Assembly (NCBI RefSeq): GCF_900167575.1
Contig: NZ_FUZP01000002.1
Coordinates: 124,001-188,000, forward strand
From: Okibacterium fritillariae
Lineage (GTDB): Bacteria > Actinomycetota > Actinomycetes > Actinomycetales > Microbacteriaceae
Reading direction: 5' to 3'
DNA: 64,000 nt
In this document: in pieces, positions 56,656-64,000 of the stretch
How positions within the stretch are numbered: the stretch's first letter is position 1
Layout: every line of letters begins with the position of its first letter
Program-made: the position numbers and the translations under genes
The notes under the pieces: generated by a model
What the model was told of the DNA's origin: nothing
What the model saw: the letters and a program-made list of their open reading frames with translations, nothing else
The model's database searches: none

Positions 56656-57609
56656 ATGACATCCGAAACCGTTTCCCCCGAATTCGCCCGCGCCACGAGC
56701 GATGCCCAGATGGTCGAGATCAACGGCAACCACCTGGCCGTCGAGGTTCTCGGCCCCGAGGGCGCGCCCGTCATCCTCACCCACCACGGCGCGCCGGGCC
56801 TCGGCTCACGGGCCGAACCGCGCGCGAGCTTCGGGCGCCTGGCCGACGAATACCGCGTCATCGTGTTCGACGCGCGCGGCTCGGGCCAGAGCGAGGGCAA
56901 CGGTGAGTTCTCGCACGAGCAGTGGGCGGCCGACCTCGACGCGCTGCGCGAGTGGGCGGGCGTCGAGCAGGTCGTCATGGCCGGCGGCTCCTACGGCGGC
57001 TTCATGTCGATGGAGTACGCCATCCGCTACCCCCACCGCGTCGCCGCCATGGTGTTGCGCGACACGGCCGCCGACAACAGCCACTCCGAGCTGTCGCGCG
57101 CCAACGCGCTCGCGAGCGATCGGGTCACGGTCGACATGGAGAAGTTCGACCGCATCGACGAGGGCCGCGTGCGCGACAACGACGACCTGCGCGACTGCTG
57201 GCGCGAGATTCTGCCCCTCTACGACTTCGAATACGACCCCGCGGCCGTCGAGCGCAAGGTCGAGGCCACGCCGTATCGATACGAAGCTCATAATTACGCG
57301 TTTTCGCACAACCTTCCGCACTACGATCTGAAAGAGGCGCTGCCGGGGGTGACAGCGCCGACTCTCATCACGGTGGGGCGTACCGACTGGATCACGCCCG
57401 TATCGTGCAGTGAGACGATCGATCGGCTGATTCCCGACAGCACGTTGAGAATCTTCGAGAAGTCGGGCCACTCACCCCAGATCGAGGAGGCGGAAGCATG
57501 GACCGACGAGGTGCGCACGTTCCTGCACCGGGTCTACCCGCCCACGACGGCGACCAGCCCGGCGAGCGACCCGAGCGACATGCCGAGCCCGACCCCGACG
57601 GCGCCGTAG
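56656..57609 (+). CDS. Alpha/beta hydrolase (proline iminopeptidase-like)
   Basis: 317 residues, ATG after AGAAAGG. Oxyanion-region HHGAPGLGS, DARGSGQSEGNG, nucleophile Ser112 in AGGSYGGF, and a late His in KSGHSPQIEE. Resembles S33 proline iminopeptidases, but esterases share the fold. The C-terminus after residue 295 is Pro/Thr/Ser-rich. Probably part of the peptide/amide hydrolysis operon. Confidence 0.88.
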   Translation: MTSETVSPEFARATSDAQMVEINGNHLAVEVLGPEGAPVILTHHGAPGLGSRAEPRASFGRLADEYRVIVFDARGSGQSEGNGEFSHEQWAADLDALREWAGVEQVVMAGGSYGGFMSMEYAIRYPHRVAAMVLRDTAADNSHSELSRANALASDRVTVDMEKFDRIDEGRVRDNDDLRDCWREILPLYDFEYDPAAVERKVEATPYRYEAHNYAFSHNLPHYDLKEALPGVTAPTLITVGRTDWITPVSCSETIDRLIPDSTLRIFEKSGHSPQIEEAEAWTDEVRTFLHRVYPPTTATSPASDPSDMPSPTPTAP

Positions 57610-57620
57610 GGCAGCCGAAC

Positions 57621-58667
57621 GTGCCGGTGAAGATGCTCGACGAGCTGACCGAACTCGACCGCCGCATCATCGTGGCGTTGCAGCACGACGGCCGGGCCAG
57701 CTGGCGCGCCATCGCCGAGATGGTGGGCGGCACGGTCGCCACCGTCACCCGGCGTGGGCAGCAGTTGCTCAGCTCGGGCGTGGCGCGCATCGCTGTGCTG
57801 CCGGCGCTCGGCTCCGAGGGTCCCGTCGATGCGTTCCTCGTGCGCATCAACTGCGCGCCGGGCACGCAGTTGCAGGTGGCTGAAGAGTTGGTCGGGCATC
57901 CGGATGTGCGCTTCATCACGCTCGTGACGGGCGGCTACGACCTGATCGCCGAGCTCGTGGTGCACGGCGGGTCCACGCACTACCCCCAGATCATCCAGCA
58001 ATTGCAGTCGATTCGCGGCGTGGAGCGGTGGCGCAGCGACCTCATCATGCACGTCTACAAGGTGAGCTACGACTGGAGCCGGCAGCTGTTCGCCAGCACC
58101 ATGAAGCTGCCCGAGTCGGCGGCCGAATCGCTCGCGCAGGTCGACGCCGGGGTGTGCGACCCGAGCCACTTCGACGACCAGGATCGAGCCATCCTCACCG
58201 CTTTGCGTGACGACGGCCGCCTCACCTTCAAGTCGGTGGCCGACGGCCTGGGCATGAACGAGTCGAGCGTGCGTCGCCGTTTCGAGCGCATGCGGCAACT
58301 CGGATGCATGGACACCCTCACGCTCGTGCCCGCCTCGGCCCTCGGCATGGGCGCCGAGACGCTGCTCACCGTGAACGTGGCGCCCGGCCAGCTCGAGGCC
58401 GTGGCCCAGGCCCTGCGCGCCTACCCCGCCGTGCGCTATCTCGCGGCGACGCTCGACCAGAACTCGCTGTTCTGCGAGGTCATCACGCCGTCGACCGAGG
58501 ATCTCTATAGCTTCATCACGTCGTCGCTGTCGACGCTCGAGGGCGTTCTCGGCTGGAACGCGGCCATGGAGTTGCTGTTCTTGAAGCGCGGTTTCGTCGA
58601 GACGCCGTGGTGGCGGGCGCAGGTGGGCCTGCCCGCGCGGCGCGGCGCCTCGACGACGTCGGTTTAG
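57621..58667 (+). CDS. AsnC/Lrp-type regulator with two HTH-ligand modules
   Basis: 348 residues. GTG at 57621 is preceded by TAGGG; an earlier in-frame ATG at 57498 has a GAGGAGG upstream but would overlap the hydrolase gene by 112 nt. Two copies of the Lrp arrangement are seen: HTH 1 (LDRRIIVALQHDGRASWRAI) with a RAM-like beta domain, then HTH 2 (QDRAILTALRDDGRLTFKSV) with a second ligand domain. Standard Lrp proteins have one copy and about 150 residues. It is the last gene of the operon and probably regulates it in response to an amino acid. Confidence 0.9.
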   Translation: MPVKMLDELTELDRRIIVALQHDGRASWRAIAEMVGGTVATVTRRGQQLLSSGVARIAVLPALGSEGPVDAFLVRINCAPGTQLQVAEELVGHPDVRFITLVTGGYDLIAELVVHGGSTHYPQIIQQLQSIRGVERWRSDLIMHVYKVSYDWSRQLFASTMKLPESAAESLAQVDAGVCDPSHFDDQDRAILTALRDDGRLTFKSVADGLGMNESSVRRRFERMRQLGCMDTLTLVPASALGMGAETLLTVNVAPGQLEAVAQALRAYPAVRYLAATLDQNSLFCEVITPSTEDLYSFITSSLSTLEGVLGWNAAMELLFLKRGFVETPWWRAQVGLPARRGASTTSV

Positions 58668-58693
58668 CGGCTCACGTCGCTGGGCGCAATCGC

Positions 58694-59608
58694 TCAGCTG
58701 CGCGCAACCGCCCGGTAGGTGCGCTGCAGGGCTGAGGTCGACGCCTCGTAGTTCGCCTGCGCCACCCCGGTGAACAGGCAGTCGACGACGAGCAACTGCG
58801 CGATGCGGCTTCCGAGCGCCCCTGATCGCAGCGGGCTCTCCCGCGCGGCCGTGCGCAAAACGGTGTCGGCCAGCCCCGCGAGCGGCGAGTTCTCGTCGTT
58901 GGTGATCGCGATCGTCGCGGCCCCCGACTCCTTCGCCAGCCGCAAGAACTCATAGGTGTCGGTCGTCGCGCCCGAGTGCGAGATCGCCACGGCCACGGCG
59001 TCGGCGTCGAGCACGGCTGCGGCGGTCCAGGCGGTGTGCGCCTCCGACCACTCGAGCGCCACCCGCCCGATGCGCGAGAGCTTGCGCTGCAGGTCCATGG
59101 CCACGATCGCGCTCGCACCCACGCCAGAGATATCCACACGGCGTGCGCCCGTGATCGCGTCGACGGCCGCCTGCAGGTTGTCGATATCGAGGATCTCGGC
59201 CGTATCCGCGATCGACCGCGCCTCGGTGGCCGCGATCTTGGCCACCACGTCGGCGAGCGAATCATCCGGCGAGATATCGGATGTCGGCACCGACGATTCG
59301 TCGGCCGCCAACCGTTCGCGCAGGTTCTGCTCGGTCAGGTCCTGCCGCAGGTCGCGGTATTTCTCATAACCCATGCGCCGCGTGAACCGCACGACCGTGG
59401 TCGTCGAGGTCTCGGACTGCTCGGCGATCTCGCCGATCGATCGCCCCGCAAACGCCTCGGGGTCGGCCAGCAGGGCCTCGGCGATGCGTCGCTCGGCCGG
59501 CCGCAGCGTGGGCAGCAGTGCGCGAACCTCGATGAGCACGGTGCGCGAACCCGGGCGCCCCTTGCGTGGATTCATGTTCTGCGCTTTCGTCGGGGCGGGT
59601 GGTGTCAT
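58694..59608 (-). CDS. MurR/RpiR-family transcriptional regulator
   Basis: 304 residues. The N-terminal HTH_6 domain (about 25-95) has LRPAERRIAEALLADPEAF and TSTTTVVRFTRRMGY. The C-terminal SIS domain (about 130-265) for a phosphosugar ligand has VDISGVGASAIVA and AISHSGATTDTYEFL. In E. coli MurR controls murQP in response to MurNAc-6-phosphate. Here it diverges from a transporter-anmK-murQ-nagB operon, so the same ligand is likely. Confidence 0.93.
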   Translation of the reverse strand: MTPPAPTKAQNMNPRKGRPGSRTVLIEVRALLPTLRPAERRIAEALLADPEAFAGRSIGEIAEQSETSTTTVVRFTRRMGYEKYRDLRQDLTEQNLRERLAADESSVPTSDISPDDSLADVVAKIAATEARSIADTAEILDIDNLQAAVDAITGARRVDISGVGASAIVAMDLQRKLSRIGRVALEWSEAHTAWTAAAVLDADAVAVAISHSGATTDTYEFLRLAKESGAATIAITNDENSPLAGLADTVLRTAARESPLRSGALGSRIAQLLVVDCLFTGVAQANYEASTSALQRTYRAVARS

Positions 59609-59645
59609 CGCCAGCCTATTGTCCCGCGTCCGACCATGAGGAACA

Positions 59646-59679
59646 AAAGTTACACAGAAGAAACAAATGAGGTAACTTT
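59646..59679. promoter_or_regulatory. Inverted repeat, candidate MurR/RpiR operator
   Basis: AAAGTTAC (59646-59653) and GTAACTTT (59672-59679), an exact inverted 8-mer with an 18-nt A-rich spacer, in the 120-bp divergent promoter region. Confidence 0.7.
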
Positions 59680-59728
59680 ATGTCCTACGGTTGGTGACAT
59701 CCCCGCCGGAACCAAAGGAGGTACCCCC

Positions 59729-61093
59729 GTGTCTATCGCCACCGCTCCCACCGTGAGCCCGAAAGCACGCCGCCGCGCCATCGTCGCCGGCAGTGTCGGA
59801 AACTTCATCGAATGGTATGAATTCGGCATCTACGGCTTCTTCGCCACCATTATCGCCAGCCAATTCTTCAGCGGCGGCCAGCAGTCGGGGGTCGAGGCCC
59901 TCATCGCCACCTACGCCTCCTTCGCCATCAGCTTCTTCTTCCGCCCCGTCGGCGCCGCCCTCTTCGGGCGCATCGGCGACCGCATCGGCCGCAAACCCAC
60001 GCTCATCATCGTGCTCATCATGATGTCGGTGGCCACGGCCCTCATCGGCGTGCTGCCCACCTACGCCTCGATCGGCATCGCCGCGCCCATTCTGCTGACG
60101 CTCGTGCGCATCCTGCAGGGTCTGTCGGCCGGTGGCGAGTTCGGCGGCGCCGTGTCGGTCATGACCGAGTTCGCGCCCGCCGGCAAGCGCGGCATCTACG
60201 GTGCGTGGCAATCGTTCACGGTCGCCCTCGGCCTGCTCGCGGGTGCCGGCACGAGCGCCCTGCTCGCCACCCTGCTGAGCGAGGCCGACCTCGCGGCCTG
60301 GGGATGGCGCATCGCCTTCCTCGTGGCTCTTCCCCTCGGTGCCGTGGCGCTCCTGTTGCGCCTGAACCTCGAAGAGACCCCCGCGTTCCAGAAGGTGGAG
60401 CAGGCGAAGGCAGCCGGTGCGCCCGCCGGGGCTGATGCTGCCGCTCGCGCCGATGCCGCCGCCCTGGCCGACGCCCCCGTCATCCGTGCCGGTGCCGCCG
60501 AGACTGCCAAGGCCATCGTCGTGGGCATCGCGCGCCTCATGGGCTGGTCGGCCGCCGGCTACACGTTCCTCGTCGTCATCCCCTCCTACCTGCAGAGCAC
60601 GCTCAACGCGTCGTTCCAGCAGGCGCTGCTCGCCACGGTGTTCGCCAACCTCGGTTTCGCCGCCGCGATCCTTCCGGCCGGATGGCTCTCCGACCGCATC
60701 GGCCGGCGCTGGGTCATGCTCACGGGCTCGCTCGCCATCCTGGTGCTGGCCCTGCCGCTGCTCAACCTGCTGCAAGACCCGAACTCCACTGTCGAGGTTC
60801 GCTCGTTCGCCGTGATCGTCGCGGGCTTCGCCGTCGGCCTCATCGCGGGTCCCGGGCCGGCCATGCTCGCCGAGATGTTCCCCACCACGGTGCGTTACAC
60901 GGGTCTCGGCCTCGCCTACTCCATCTCGAACGCCGTGTTCTCGGGCAGCGCGGGCCTCATCATCACGTCGCTCATCGCGGCGACGGGCAACATCGACGTG
61001 CCGGCCTACTACGTCATGGCCACGTGCTTCGTGAGCGCGATCGCGATCGCCACGCTCAAGGGCGACGCCCACCGCAAGGAGCTGCGCAAATGA
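59729..61093 (+). CDS. MFS transporter, metabolite:H+ symporter (MHS) type
   Basis: 454 residues from a GTG with a perfect AAAGGAGGT upstream. Twelve-helix symporter. It has the MHS N-terminus GSVGNFIEWYEFGIYGFFAT, the loop 2-3 motif GRIGDRIGRKPTL, and helix 4-5 region RILQGLSAGGEFGGAVSVM. The central cytoplasmic loop (about 215-250) is Ala-rich and longer than usual. MHS transporters take up organic acids, shikimate or betaines. Here the operon partners act on anhydro-MurNAc, so this protein is the likely importer of a cell-wall sugar. Its stop overlaps the anmK start. Confidence 0.9.
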   Translation: MSIATAPTVSPKARRRAIVAGSVGNFIEWYEFGIYGFFATIIASQFFSGGQQSGVEALIATYASFAISFFFRPVGAALFGRIGDRIGRKPTLIIVLIMMSVATALIGVLPTYASIGIAAPILLTLVRILQGLSAGGEFGGAVSVMTEFAPAGKRGIYGAWQSFTVALGLLAGAGTSALLATLLSEADLAAWGWRIAFLVALPLGAVALLLRLNLEETPAFQKVEQAKAAGAPAGADAAARADAAALADAPVIRAGAAETAKAIVVGIARLMGWSAAGYTFLVVIPSYLQSTLNASFQQALLATVFANLGFAAAILPAGWLSDRIGRRWVMLTGSLAILVLALPLLNLLQDPNSTVEVRSFAVIVAGFAVGLIAGPGPAMLAEMFPTTVRYTGLGLAYSISNAVFSGSAGLIITSLIAATGNIDVPAYYVMATCFVSAIAIATLKGDAHRKELRK

Positions 61094-62256
61094 CTTCTGC
61101 ATCCACCCGTGTGATCGGCTTGATGTCGGGCACATCGCACGACGCCATCGACGCCGCGGCAGCCGACATCCGGGTCGAGGGGGACACGCTCGTGGTCACG
61201 CCGCTCGGCCTGATCAGCGTGCCCTACGCCCCCGAGTTGCGGTCCGCCATCTCGGCCGCCCTGCCGCCCGCGCGCACCTCGGTCGACGAGGTCTGCCGGC
61301 TCGACACGCGCATCGGCCAGGCGTTCGCGGATGTCGCCGCCCGGGCCCTCGACGAACTCTGCGACGGCCGCGCCGACCTCATCGTCTCGCACGGCCAGAC
61401 GCTCTACCACTGGGTCGAGGACGGCCGCGTCGAGGGCACGCTGCAGCTCGGCCAACCCGCCTGGATCGCCGAGAAGACGGGCCTCACCGTGGTCGCCGAC
61501 CTGCGTTCGCGCGACGTCGCGGCGGGCGGGCAGGGTGCGCCGCTCGTGAGCATCATCGACGCGCTGTGGCTGGCCGGCGGTTCGGCCGCCGCCGTCAACC
61601 TCGGGGGCATCGCCAACGCCACGCTCGTGTCGCCCTCGGCCGACCCCATCGCCTTCGACACCGGGCCCGCCAACGCCCTCATCGACGCCGTGGTGACCGA
61701 ACACACGCTGGGCGCCGAGCGCTTTGACGCCGATGGCGCGCTCGCGGCCGCCGGCACGGTCGACGAGGCGCTGCTCGAACGCCTGCTCGACGAGGACTAC
61801 TACGCGCTTCCGGCCCCGAAGTCCACGGGCAAGGAGCTCTTCCACCTGGGCTATCTCGCGCCATTCCTGGCGGGCCACGAGACGCCCGGCATCCACGACC
61901 TCGTCGCCACGCTGACTGCCTTGACGGCGCGCACCGTGGCCGATGCCGTGCGGGGCGCCGACCGCGTGATCGTGGCGGGCGGCGGCACCCACAACCCCGT
62001 GCTGATGGGCATGCTGCGCGCCGAGTTGCCGCACGCAGACGTGGTCACGAGCGACACGCTGGGCCTGCCGTCGGCCGCGAAGGAGGCGCTCGCGTTCGCC
62101 GTGCTGGGCTTCCTGACCGTCAACGGACAGACCGGAACGCTGCCGTCGTGCACCGGCGCGCGTCACGCGAGCGTGCTGGGCGCCATCGTGCCGGGGGAGT
62201 CGCTGCCCGAGCGCGTGCTCACCGGCCCGCCCCGCCGCCTGCGCTTCGAGCGCTGA
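61090..62256 (+). CDS. anmK: Anhydro-N-acetylmuramic acid kinase
   Basis: 388 residues. The ATG overlaps the transporter stop (ATGA). Converts 1,6-anhydro-MurNAc to MurNAc-6-phosphate with ATP. Seen: VIGLMSGTSHDAIDAA at the N-terminus, VSHGQTLYHW, LGQPAWIAEKTGLTVVADLR, AVNLGGIANATL and IVAGGGTHNPVLMGML, all in the family order. It acts directly before MurQ in the pathway and in the operon. Confidence 0.96.
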   Translation: MTSASTRVIGLMSGTSHDAIDAAAADIRVEGDTLVVTPLGLISVPYAPELRSAISAALPPARTSVDEVCRLDTRIGQAFADVAARALDELCDGRADLIVSHGQTLYHWVEDGRVEGTLQLGQPAWIAEKTGLTVVADLRSRDVAAGGQGAPLVSIIDALWLAGGSAAAVNLGGIANATLVSPSADPIAFDTGPANALIDAVVTEHTLGAERFDADGALAAAGTVDEALLERLLDEDYYALPAPKSTGKELFHLGYLAPFLAGHETPGIHDLVATLTALTARTVADAVRGADRVIVAGGGTHNPVLMGMLRAELPHADVVTSDTLGLPSAAKEALAFAVLGFLTVNGQTGTLPSCTGARHASVLGAIVPGESLPERVLTGPPRRLRFER

Positions 62257-62311
62257 CCAACCGACCGGCTGCCTCGGCCACACCTCGCCGAACGTGAACC
62301 AAGGAACACAG

Positions 62312-63250
62312 ATGTCCTCAGAAGAACTCGACTCCCTCGCCTCGCTCTACACCGAGGGCCCCAACCCGAAGACCACCGACCTCGACACCTTCGACACCGT
62401 GCGCGTGCTCGAGGTCATGAACGACGAAGACCAGCTCGTCGCGCCCGCCGTGCGCCGTGTGCTGCCGCAGATCGCGCAGGCCGTGGACCTCATCGCGGCG
62501 GCGCGACGCGCGGGCGGACGGCTCATCTACATCGGCGCCGGCACGAGCGGTCGCCTCGGCCTGCTCGACGCCGTCGAATGCCCGCCGACCTTCGGCACCG
62601 ACCCCTCCGAGGTGCTCGGCCTCATCGCGGGCGGCGAGAACGCCTTCGTGCGCGCCGTCGAGGGGGCCGAAGACGATCCGGCGCTCGCCGTCACCGAACT
62701 CGAGGCGGCGCACGTCGGACCATCCGATGTCGTCGTCGGCCTCGCCGCCAGCGGTCGCACGCCCTATGTGATCGGCGGCCTGCGCTATGCGCGCGAGCGG
62801 GGGGCCGCAACGGTCGCCATCTCGTGCAACCCCGGCGCCCGCATCAGCGCCGAAGCGGATGTCGCGATCGAGGTGCTCACGGGCCCCGAAGTGCTCACGG
62901 GCTCCACGCGCCTGAAGGCCGGCACCGCCCAGAAGCTCGTCTGCAACATGCTCACGACCGCCAGCATGGTGCGCACGGGCAAGGCCTACGGAAACCTCAT
63001 GGTCGACCTGCGCCCCACCAACGCCAAACTCGTCGACCGGGCGCAACGCATCGTGGCCGAGGCCGCGCACGTCGACCGCGATCGGGCCGACCGGGCACTC
63101 GAGGCCGCGAGCGACCACGCCAAGACGGCCGTCGTCATGCTGCTCGCCGACCGTGACGCCTCGCAGGCCGCGGCGTTGTTGGCGCTCGCCGACGGCAACG
63201 TGCGGCGGGCCGTGGCTCTCGCCGCCTCGCCCTCCGAGCGCTCCGTCTAG
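62312..63250 (+). CDS. murQ: N-acetylmuramic acid 6-phosphate etherase
   Basis: 312 residues. ATG at 62312 after AAGGA; a GTG at 62294 is an alternative. Cleaves the lactyl ether of MurNAc-6-phosphate, giving GlcNAc-6-phosphate and lactate. SIS domain with YIGAGTSGRLGLLDAVECPP, the TFGTDPSEVLGLIAGGE block, GLAASGRTPYVIGGL and GSTRLKAGTAQKLVCNML. It sits between anmK and nagB in pathway order. Confidence 0.96.
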   Translation: MSSEELDSLASLYTEGPNPKTTDLDTFDTVRVLEVMNDEDQLVAPAVRRVLPQIAQAVDLIAAARRAGGRLIYIGAGTSGRLGLLDAVECPPTFGTDPSEVLGLIAGGENAFVRAVEGAEDDPALAVTELEAAHVGPSDVVVGLAASGRTPYVIGGLRYARERGAATVAISCNPGARISAEADVAIEVLTGPEVLTGSTRLKAGTAQKLVCNMLTTASMVRTGKAYGNLMVDLRPTNAKLVDRAQRIVAEAAHVDRDRADRALEAASDHAKTAVVMLLADRDASQAAALLALADGNVRRAVALAASPSERSV

Positions 63251-63274
63251 CGAAACCGTATTCAGGAGAATCAC

Positions 63275-64000
63275 GTGGAAGTCATCATCGTTCCGACCGC
63301 TCAGGACGTCGGCGAGCTCGCCGCCGCCCGCATCGCCGACCTCGTCGCGAGCAATCCCGACGCCGTCCTCGGCCTCGCCACCGGCTCGAGCCCGCAGGGT
63401 GTCTACGCCGAGCTGCACCGCCGCGTGCAGGCGGGTTCGCTTTCATTCGCCGGGGTGCGCGGTTTCGCGCTCGACGAATACGTGGGCCTGCCGCTCGAGC
63501 ATCCCGAGTCCTACGCGAGCGTCATCACTCGGGATGTCGTCGAGCCGCTCGGTTTCGACCCGTCGAACGTGCGCGTGCCCGACGGCCGCGCCGACGACCT
63601 CGACCGCGCCGCCCAGGAGTACGACGAGGCCATTGCGCAGGCCGGCGGAATCGACCTGCAGATCCTCGGCATCGGCGCCAACGGCCACATCGGTTTCAAC
63701 GAGCCCACGTCGTCGTTCGCGTCGCGCACGCGTATCAAGACCCTGGCCCCGCAGACCCGGCTCGACAACGCGCGCTTCTTCGACAACCCCGACCAGGTGC
63801 CCACGCACTGCCTGACGCAGGGGCTCGGAACCATCCTCGAAGCGCGCGAGGTCGTGCTCGTCGCCCAGGGCGCGGGCAAGGCTGCGGCCATCGCGGCGGC
63901 GGTCGAGGGTCCGCTGACCGCGCTCGTGCCGGGCTCGGCGCTGCAGCTGCATCGACGTGCCACGGTCATCGTCGACGAGGATGCCGCATCCGGCCTGAAG
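63275..64000 (+). CDS. nagB: Glucosamine-6-phosphate deaminase (3' truncated by window edge)
   Basis: GTG with CAGGAGA upstream; 242 residues are present and the frame runs off the window. Converts GlcN-6-phosphate to fructose-6-phosphate and ammonia. Seen: VLGLATGSSPQGVYAELHRR, the catalytic-region FALDEYVGLP, LGIGANGHIGFNEPTSSF and VPTHCLTQGLGTIL. It finishes the amino-sugar branch started by AnmK and MurQ. A NagA deacetylase is needed in between and is not in this window. Confidence 0.96.
   Translation, partial: MEVIIVPTAQDVGELAAARIADLVASNPDAVLGLATGSSPQGVYAELHRRVQAGSLSFAGVRGFALDEYVGLPLEHPESYASVITRDVVEPLGFDPSNVRVPDGRADDLDRAAQEYDEAIAQAGGIDLQILGIGANGHIGFNEPTSSFASRTRIKTLAPQTRLDNARFFDNPDQVPTHCLTQGLGTILEAREVVLVAQGAGKAAAIAAAVEGPLTALVPGSALQLHRRATVIVDEDAASGLK

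Noticed and set aside
57498-57620. Earlier ATG start of the AsnC-type regulator
   Set aside because: It has a fair ribosome-site match but would overlap the hydrolase gene by 112 nt and adds Pro/Gly-rich sequence outside the family.

Overview
The window is high-GC DNA, about two-thirds G+C or more in the genes, with GTG and TTG starts and strongly G/C third positions. The conserved blocks guaB-guaB3 and dnaX-recR-lysC-asd, the LAxTG/LPxTG surface proteins and the codon style point to an actinobacterium, most likely a Microbacteriaceae member of soil or plant surfaces. The genus cannot be read from the sequence. About 50 protein genes are supported. I found no rRNA, tRNA, CRISPR array, insertion sequence or phage gene.

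Layout. 1-4.4 kb: the 3' part of guaB, guaB3 and glycerol-3-phosphate dehydrogenase. 4.7-6.4 kb: pyruvate:quinone oxidoreductase poxB. 6.65-22.9 kb: a plant-polysaccharide locus. A LacI regulator faces a sugar ABC transporter (two permeases and a binding protein, no ATPase) across two near-identical palindromes. Then come a GH51 arabinofuranosidase, a GH35 beta-galactosidase, a secreted GH30 galactanase-like enzyme with a sorting signal, and a 1379-residue protein that joins a complete RCC1 surface protein to a second export signal and a GH43 galactanase. Together these fit breakdown of type II arabinogalactan. 23.0-23.6 kb: a lower-GC island of three very small ORFs. 23.7-27.5 kb: short-chain dehydrogenase, DoxX, XRE regulator, DUF3592-like and MOSC proteins.

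27.6-33.8 kb: dnaX, recR, lysC (with an apparent internal start for a beta subunit) and asd. 33.9-42.8 kb: a candidate exopolysaccharide system made of a membrane histidine kinase, a GGDEF-like protein whose signature reads GGGRF, a lipoprotein, a processive GT2 synthase, a translationally coupled Hpt-like protein without the phospho-accepting His, a response regulator with a long Pro/Ala linker, a GH6 beta-glucanase and an SGNH lipoprotein. This is the best candidate for an undescribed system in the window.

42.8-48.0 kb: malate:quinone oxidoreductase, then two paralogous sortase-anchored surface proteins on either side of thymidine kinase. 48.2-58.7 kb: a peptide/amide uptake and hydrolysis locus in two divergent units (two ABC ATPases on minus; M19 dipeptidase, binding protein, two permeases, M24 hydrolase, alpha/beta hydrolase and a duplicated AsnC-type regulator on plus). 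58.7-64 kb: a peptidoglycan-recycling locus in which a MurR/RpiR regulator diverges from an MHS-type transporter, anmK, murQ and the start of nagB.
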